Positions 60,920 through 64,000 of a stretch of 64,000 bases of DNA are shown one piece after another. Source of the stretch: an uncultured Lachnospiraceae bacterium (GTDB taxonomy: Bacteria > Bacillota > Clostridia > Lachnospirales > Lachnospiraceae). The first letter of the stretch is position 1; the number at the start of each line of letters is the position of its first letter. The stretch covers positions 1 to 64,000 of the forward strand of contig CAJTTZ010000002.1 of assembly GCA_910579505.1 (NCBI GenBank). The letters are read 5' to 3'. Made by a program: the position numbers and the translations under genes. The notes under the pieces were generated by a model. The model saw nothing but the letters and a program-made list of their open reading frames with translations, was not told the DNA's origin and searched no databases.

Positions 60920-62398
60920 CTATTCAAAAATATCTTCTACAGACACCATCGGGCAATCCTGCCTCTGCCGCAGGCACTTCGCAATTTCTCCAAATTCTAA
61001 CACTGGTGTAATAATAATCGCATCCACCATCGGCAGTTTGTCTGTAGGAACCTTAATTACAGTTTCCGTTCCACAAATCCACGTATTCTGATCAATAAAA
61101 TAATCAACACTCACCAAGGAGTTTTTCAATCTGTTATACATGTGTTTCCCAATCTTGCCATATCCATATATAGCGATATGTTTCCAATTCTTTTCCAGGA
61201 AATAGCTTTCCAGTGTTTTTCCCCTTTCCTCCATTCCCATCCAGCGATCTAAAATATGAAAATATATTTCCATCTTGTCTTTCCTAAAACTTTCTTGCGG
61301 GAATTTTACCGTTTCTCCTGCATTAAAGGAATCATATAAGAAAATATCATTTCCGGGATAATCATATATGAGATTCATTTCATGAGGCACTAACTTATCC
61401 CCCCACGAACGAATAACACGATAAGCCATCTTCTTTTTGGTCAGTATGTATCTTTTATTCGTTTCAACATGTTCTCCATATAGATCCACAAGAAGATCTG
61501 CCCTATTCACATTACAATATTGATAAAGATTCTGATTTTCAAAAAAGGCATCATATTTTAAAGCTCTATCATCAAAATCTATCAACTTAAAAGTTTTTGA
61601 TTGTATATTTGAAAGCGGCGCCTGATAGTCATCTGTCTGCATATTAGTATGCTCCCCCACTTCCGTAAAACATGTAGCATATGAAAGATACGGGTATACA
61701 AAATATTTATTTTTCACAATGCAATATTTTATATGGTATTTTAGCCAGGAAGTTTCCGGCCAGTCAGACACAATTTTGGGAATTAATGGATCGCTTTCAA
61801 GTCCATCCTGCATTGCGTACCATTCGCGGAACTCATTCCACTGCCTTTTAAACCAGACCTGTCCCCATGACTGTGCATATTGTATAAAGCAGTTATCCCC
61901 ATCATTCATAATCGGAACAAACCATTCTCTTGCTGCAAACTTCGCATCCGGCTTACGTATATGTGTATTAAAATTCCTACAATATGTGTGAAGCGCTACT
62001 CCGGCTATATTCTCATCCTCAATATATTTTTCTGTTGCCGCCTTCATAAAATGAAAAAAATTCCAAGATGGCATTGTATCGTCTTCGAACACAGCAATTG
62101 CATCCAGATCATATGTGTTTAAATAGTCACCGCACCGAAGCACATGCTCCTTAAGTCCAAGCCTTTCCTTATAAAGGATTACATGCTTCTGGCCAAAATT
62201 CCACTGAAATGTATTCGCCAGATCGCCTATTTTATCATCTTCCGACTTGTCAATACTTATAATAAGCTCCACATCCTGTTGATCATAATCAGCAAAAGAT
62301 AATGCGTGCAATAGCCTTTTGATTCCTTCTTCCTTTTTATACCCGATCACTACGATACCATATCTGTACACTTGGACACCTGCTTTTCTCTTATACAT
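60920..62398 (-). CDS. GT-A type glycosyltransferase with C-terminal Rossmann module
   Basis: A 492-residue protein. The N-terminal 290 residues resemble GT-A transferases of the sugar-processing GNT-I-like type: YGIVVIGYKKEEGIKRLLHAL, LIISIDKSED, AIAVFEDDTMPSWNFFHFM (metal-site EDD), SWGQVWFKRQW and YLSYATCFTEVGEHTN. The C-terminal 130 residues are the module with its conserved lead: LDRWMGMEERGKTLESYF, WKHIAIYGYGKIGKHMYNRL, VDYFIDQNTWICG and VDAIIITPVLEF. This lead-plus-module segment is clearly related to the whole of the protein at 59390-59866. Confidence 0.8.
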   Translation of the reverse strand: MYKRKAGVQVYRYGIVVIGYKKEEGIKRLLHALSFADYDQQDVELIISIDKSEDDKIGDLANTFQWNFGQKHVILYKERLGLKEHVLRCGDYLNTYDLDAIAVFEDDTMPSWNFFHFMKAATEKYIEDENIAGVALHTYCRNFNTHIRKPDAKFAAREWFVPIMNDGDNCFIQYAQSWGQVWFKRQWNEFREWYAMQDGLESDPLIPKIVSDWPETSWLKYHIKYCIVKNKYFVYPYLSYATCFTEVGEHTNMQTDDYQAPLSNIQSKTFKLIDFDDRALKYDAFFENQNLYQYCNVNRADLLVDLYGEHVETNKRYILTKKKMAYRVIRSWGDKLVPHEMNLIYDYPGNDIFLYDSFNAGETVKFPQESFRKDKMEIYFHILDRWMGMEERGKTLESYFLEKNWKHIAIYGYGKIGKHMYNRLKNSLVSVDYFIDQNTWICGTETVIKVPTDKLPMVDAIIITPVLEFGEIAKCLRQRQDCPMVSVEDIFE

Positions 62399-63307
62399 TT
62401 ATTTATAACAATCCACAACAATGCTATATATCGGCCTATTCTCTTCTCCAGCCTTTGGAATTCTTTTAATATAACCTTTTGATAAGTCAATCTCTTTTTT
62501 TATAAGCTCGCCTTGTTCTGTATGGTAACATAAAAAATCTATTTTATTAAAATTTGTCCGCTCGAGCAGATTCCGTACAATAGTATACGTAGGAAACCAT
62601 ACATGTCCTATATTTTCGACGCCATTTGCTCCATAAGTTCCTCCGCCCGTCGGATCAAAAATAATATTTCCCGCGCCATCCCTCATCGAAATATCCTTTA
62701 AATATGCACTGTAATAATCAGGTAAACATATTCTGAAAAGCCCATTTTTTTTCAAAATACGATATATTTCATTTATTACATCAACCAGTTTTTCAAATTC
62801 TATATGCTCTAACACATCCTCTGCCTGATAAGAAAAAATACTTTCATCCGGCAATGGATAGCGATTTGTAATGTCGTGTAAAATATGTTTTGAATCAGCC
62901 TTAACAATCGACAAACCAAATAAATTGGGATCAGACATGTGCACATTATCAGCTATATCCCCCGCATAAAGCATCAAATCTTTAGATAAATCCAGTCTCT
63001 CGAAACACATTCTGCTATATTCTTGCATCTCACCATTTAAAAATATCCCCCTAATATCAATGCCAAGTTTCTCCAATTCCTCCCCAATAATAAACCATCT
63101 GTTTGCGGCTATAATTACCGAAAAATCCGTTGCAGATTTCAATCTGACTAAATCGCTCATAGACAATATCTTATAATCTCCCACCATATTGTTCTGTTTA
63201 TATGGAGAATTGTCCGCAAAACCGATAAACTCATATTGCTCATTATTCAAAAGCTCTCTGTAAAGTTTTACACCTTCCATCCCATATCCAAAAATGATAA
63301 TTTTCAT
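62399..63307 (-). CDS. Rossmann module fused to a class I SAM methyltransferase
   Basis: A 302-residue protein from ATG 63307 (GGAGAG upstream). Residues 1-110: module KIIIFGYGMEGVKLYREL, FIGFADNSPYKQNNMVGDYKIL, FSVIIAANRWF. Residues 120-300: methyltransferase-type domain lacking the classic glycine-rich loop but with FSYQAEDVLEHIEFEKL, VINEIYRILKKNGLFRICLPDYYS and GHVWFPTYTIVRNLLE, the pattern seen in glycan-locus methyltransferases (Methyltransf_11-like). The substrate is unknown. It overlaps nothing and follows the FkbM gene by about 20 bases. Confidence 0.78.
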   Translation of the reverse strand: MKIIIFGYGMEGVKLYRELLNNEQYEFIGFADNSPYKQNNMVGDYKILSMSDLVRLKSATDFSVIIAANRWFIIGEELEKLGIDIRGIFLNGEMQEYSRMCFERLDLSKDLMLYAGDIADNVHMSDPNLFGLSIVKADSKHILHDITNRYPLPDESIFSYQAEDVLEHIEFEKLVDVINEIYRILKKNGLFRICLPDYYSAYLKDISMRDGAGNIIFDPTGGGTYGANGVENIGHVWFPTYTIVRNLLERTNFNKIDFLCYHTEQGELIKKEIDLSKGYIKRIPKAGEENRPIYSIVVDCYK

Positions 63308-63326
63308 AGGGTTTCTCTCCATCACA

Positions 63327-64000
63327 TTATATTGATTTTGTATAAATTACCGTTCTGTTATATTTGCTTACAGGAATATACCCTCTGTCTGAAAGAAATC
63401 TGCAGACAGAACTTTTTACAACATCAAATATTGACATTCTTCTTTGCTCAACTATAATGCAGCTAATATTTACTTTATTCCAATCAATAGATTTTAATAC
63501 TTCTAGCTCCATTCCCTCCACATCAATGTCCATAAAATCAATCTCAGAGATATCATATTCTTCTAAAATAGCATCTAATCGCCTTATCGGAACCTTCCGA
63601 ATATCTATAATTTCATTTTTATTTTCAATTTCATCATAGCAGAATGTATTTAATGCACTCTCTTCAAATATGTAGTAGTCCATGCTTGTCTCTACATCTG
63701 ACACCCCACAATTAAGATTAACGTCCCGGCTCCTTATTCCGCTTAATAGTTCATAATTACGAACATCCGGCTCAATATTAATTCCTTTCCACCCTCTGGA
63801 ATATGCCCAAAATGTATTTGAGAATCGCCATGGATGATTTGCTCCAACATCTATGTATACGCCATCCCTTTTTTCTCCAAAAAAAGCCCGCAAAAACATT
63901 TCTTCACCATCTATTGAATAAATTTGAAAAGAATACTTATCGTAGATTGGTCTCAATGACTCAGAGGCTACATCCCAATAATATATAAATTTTATATCTA
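63327..64000 (-). CDS. FkbM-family methyltransferase, probably truncated by the window edge
   Basis: The visible part reads FkbM: FQIYSIDGEEMFLRAFF, GVYIDVGANHPWRFSNTFWAYSRGW (SAM site), INIEPDVRNYELL, IDFMDIDVEGMELEVLKSIDW and CIIVEQRRM. A TTG at 63956 could start a 209-residue protein. The frame stays open beyond it to the window edge (SESLRPIYDKYSF context), no ribosome site precedes the TTG, and sibling enzymes here have N-terminal additions, so the gene likely extends outside. It shares the conserved Asp-Val-Glu-Gly of FkbM with the two paralogues at 49.3-51.5 kb but lacks their C-terminal segment. Confidence 0.82.
   Translation of the reverse strand, partial: DIKFIYYWDVASESLRPIYDKYSFQIYSIDGEEMFLRAFFGEKRDGVYIDVGANHPWRFSNTFWAYSRGWKGINIEPDVRNYELLSGIRSRDVNLNCGVSDVETSMDYYIFEESALNTFCYDEIENKNEIIDIRKVPIRRLDAILEEYDISEIDFMDIDVEGMELEVLKSIDWNKVNISCIIVEQRRMSIFDVVKSSVCRFLSDRGYIPVSKYNRTVIYTKSI

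Overview
The window looks like a chromosome segment of a butyrate-producing member of the Lachnospiraceae (Clostridia). The pointers are butyrate kinase next to phosphate butyryltransferase, a stand-alone AICAR transformylase paired with an archaeal-type IMP cyclohydrolase, an ECF riboflavin transporter under an FMN riboswitch, and small families typical of this group (DUF975, DUF6106, YcxB-like). Nearly everything lies on the minus strand, so transcription runs from high to low coordinates. The only clear plus-strand genes are three small ones at 20.99-22.84 kb.

Layout. At 1-0.6 kb are the 5' end of a 16S rRNA gene and two serine tRNAs upstream of it with their own promoter. At 0.7-6.7 kb is a compact housekeeping operon carrying tsaE, tsaB, tsaD (tRNA t6A), rimI, rnz and ispD plus small unknown genes. 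At 6.8-11.2 kb is a MacAB-like export system (ATPase, adaptor, FtsX permease) with phased repeats in its promoter region that resemble a response-regulator site. At 11.3-12.5 kb is ribU with its riboswitch and a consensus promoter. At 12.5-18.3 kb is an oligopeptide transporter (oppBCDF then oppA), directly behind tex (18.4-20.7 kb). At 20.9-23.9 kb are three small plus-strand genes converging on prfB, which needs a +1 frameshift at an unusual UAA site. secA, buk and ptb follow, then the end of purine synthesis (guaB, purO-type cyclohydrolase, AICAR transformylase) at 29.1-32.6 kb.

From about 33.3 kb to the right edge lies a surface-glycan gene cluster, not complete in the window. Its downstream end (33.3-35.9 kb) is GC-rich like the core and holds an epimerase, an IspD/TarI-type cytidylyltransferase and a zinc dehydrogenase, a set that could make a CDP-polyol such as CDP-ribitol. 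From 35.9 to 64 kb the DNA becomes visibly AT-rich. It encodes glycosyltransferases (GT2, GT4, GT8 and others), FkbM and class I methyltransferases, a radical SAM protein, a sulfotransferase-like protein, an SGNH-like protein, an HAD protein, a DUF1919 protein, a sugar epimerase and a CBS/citrate-lyase-ligase-like protein. About sixteen of these proteins carry the same kind of small glycine-rich Rossmann module, at the N terminus in some and the C terminus in others, and once as a membrane-anchored stand-alone protein. This shared plug-in module is the most interesting feature of the window. A graveyard at 39.7-42.7 kb holds the broken remains of a lipoate-dependent 2-oxoacid dehydrogenase system (E1 alpha, lipoate ligase, dihydrolipoyl dehydrogenase) and an acetyltransferase fragment. 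A run of ten G in the CBS/ligase gene could make that gene phase-variable.

Between several genes of the core region there are structured repeats that begin right after a stop codon. I saw no CRISPR array, insertion sequence, prophage or replication origin. Function calls rest on reading the translations by eye, without database searches.
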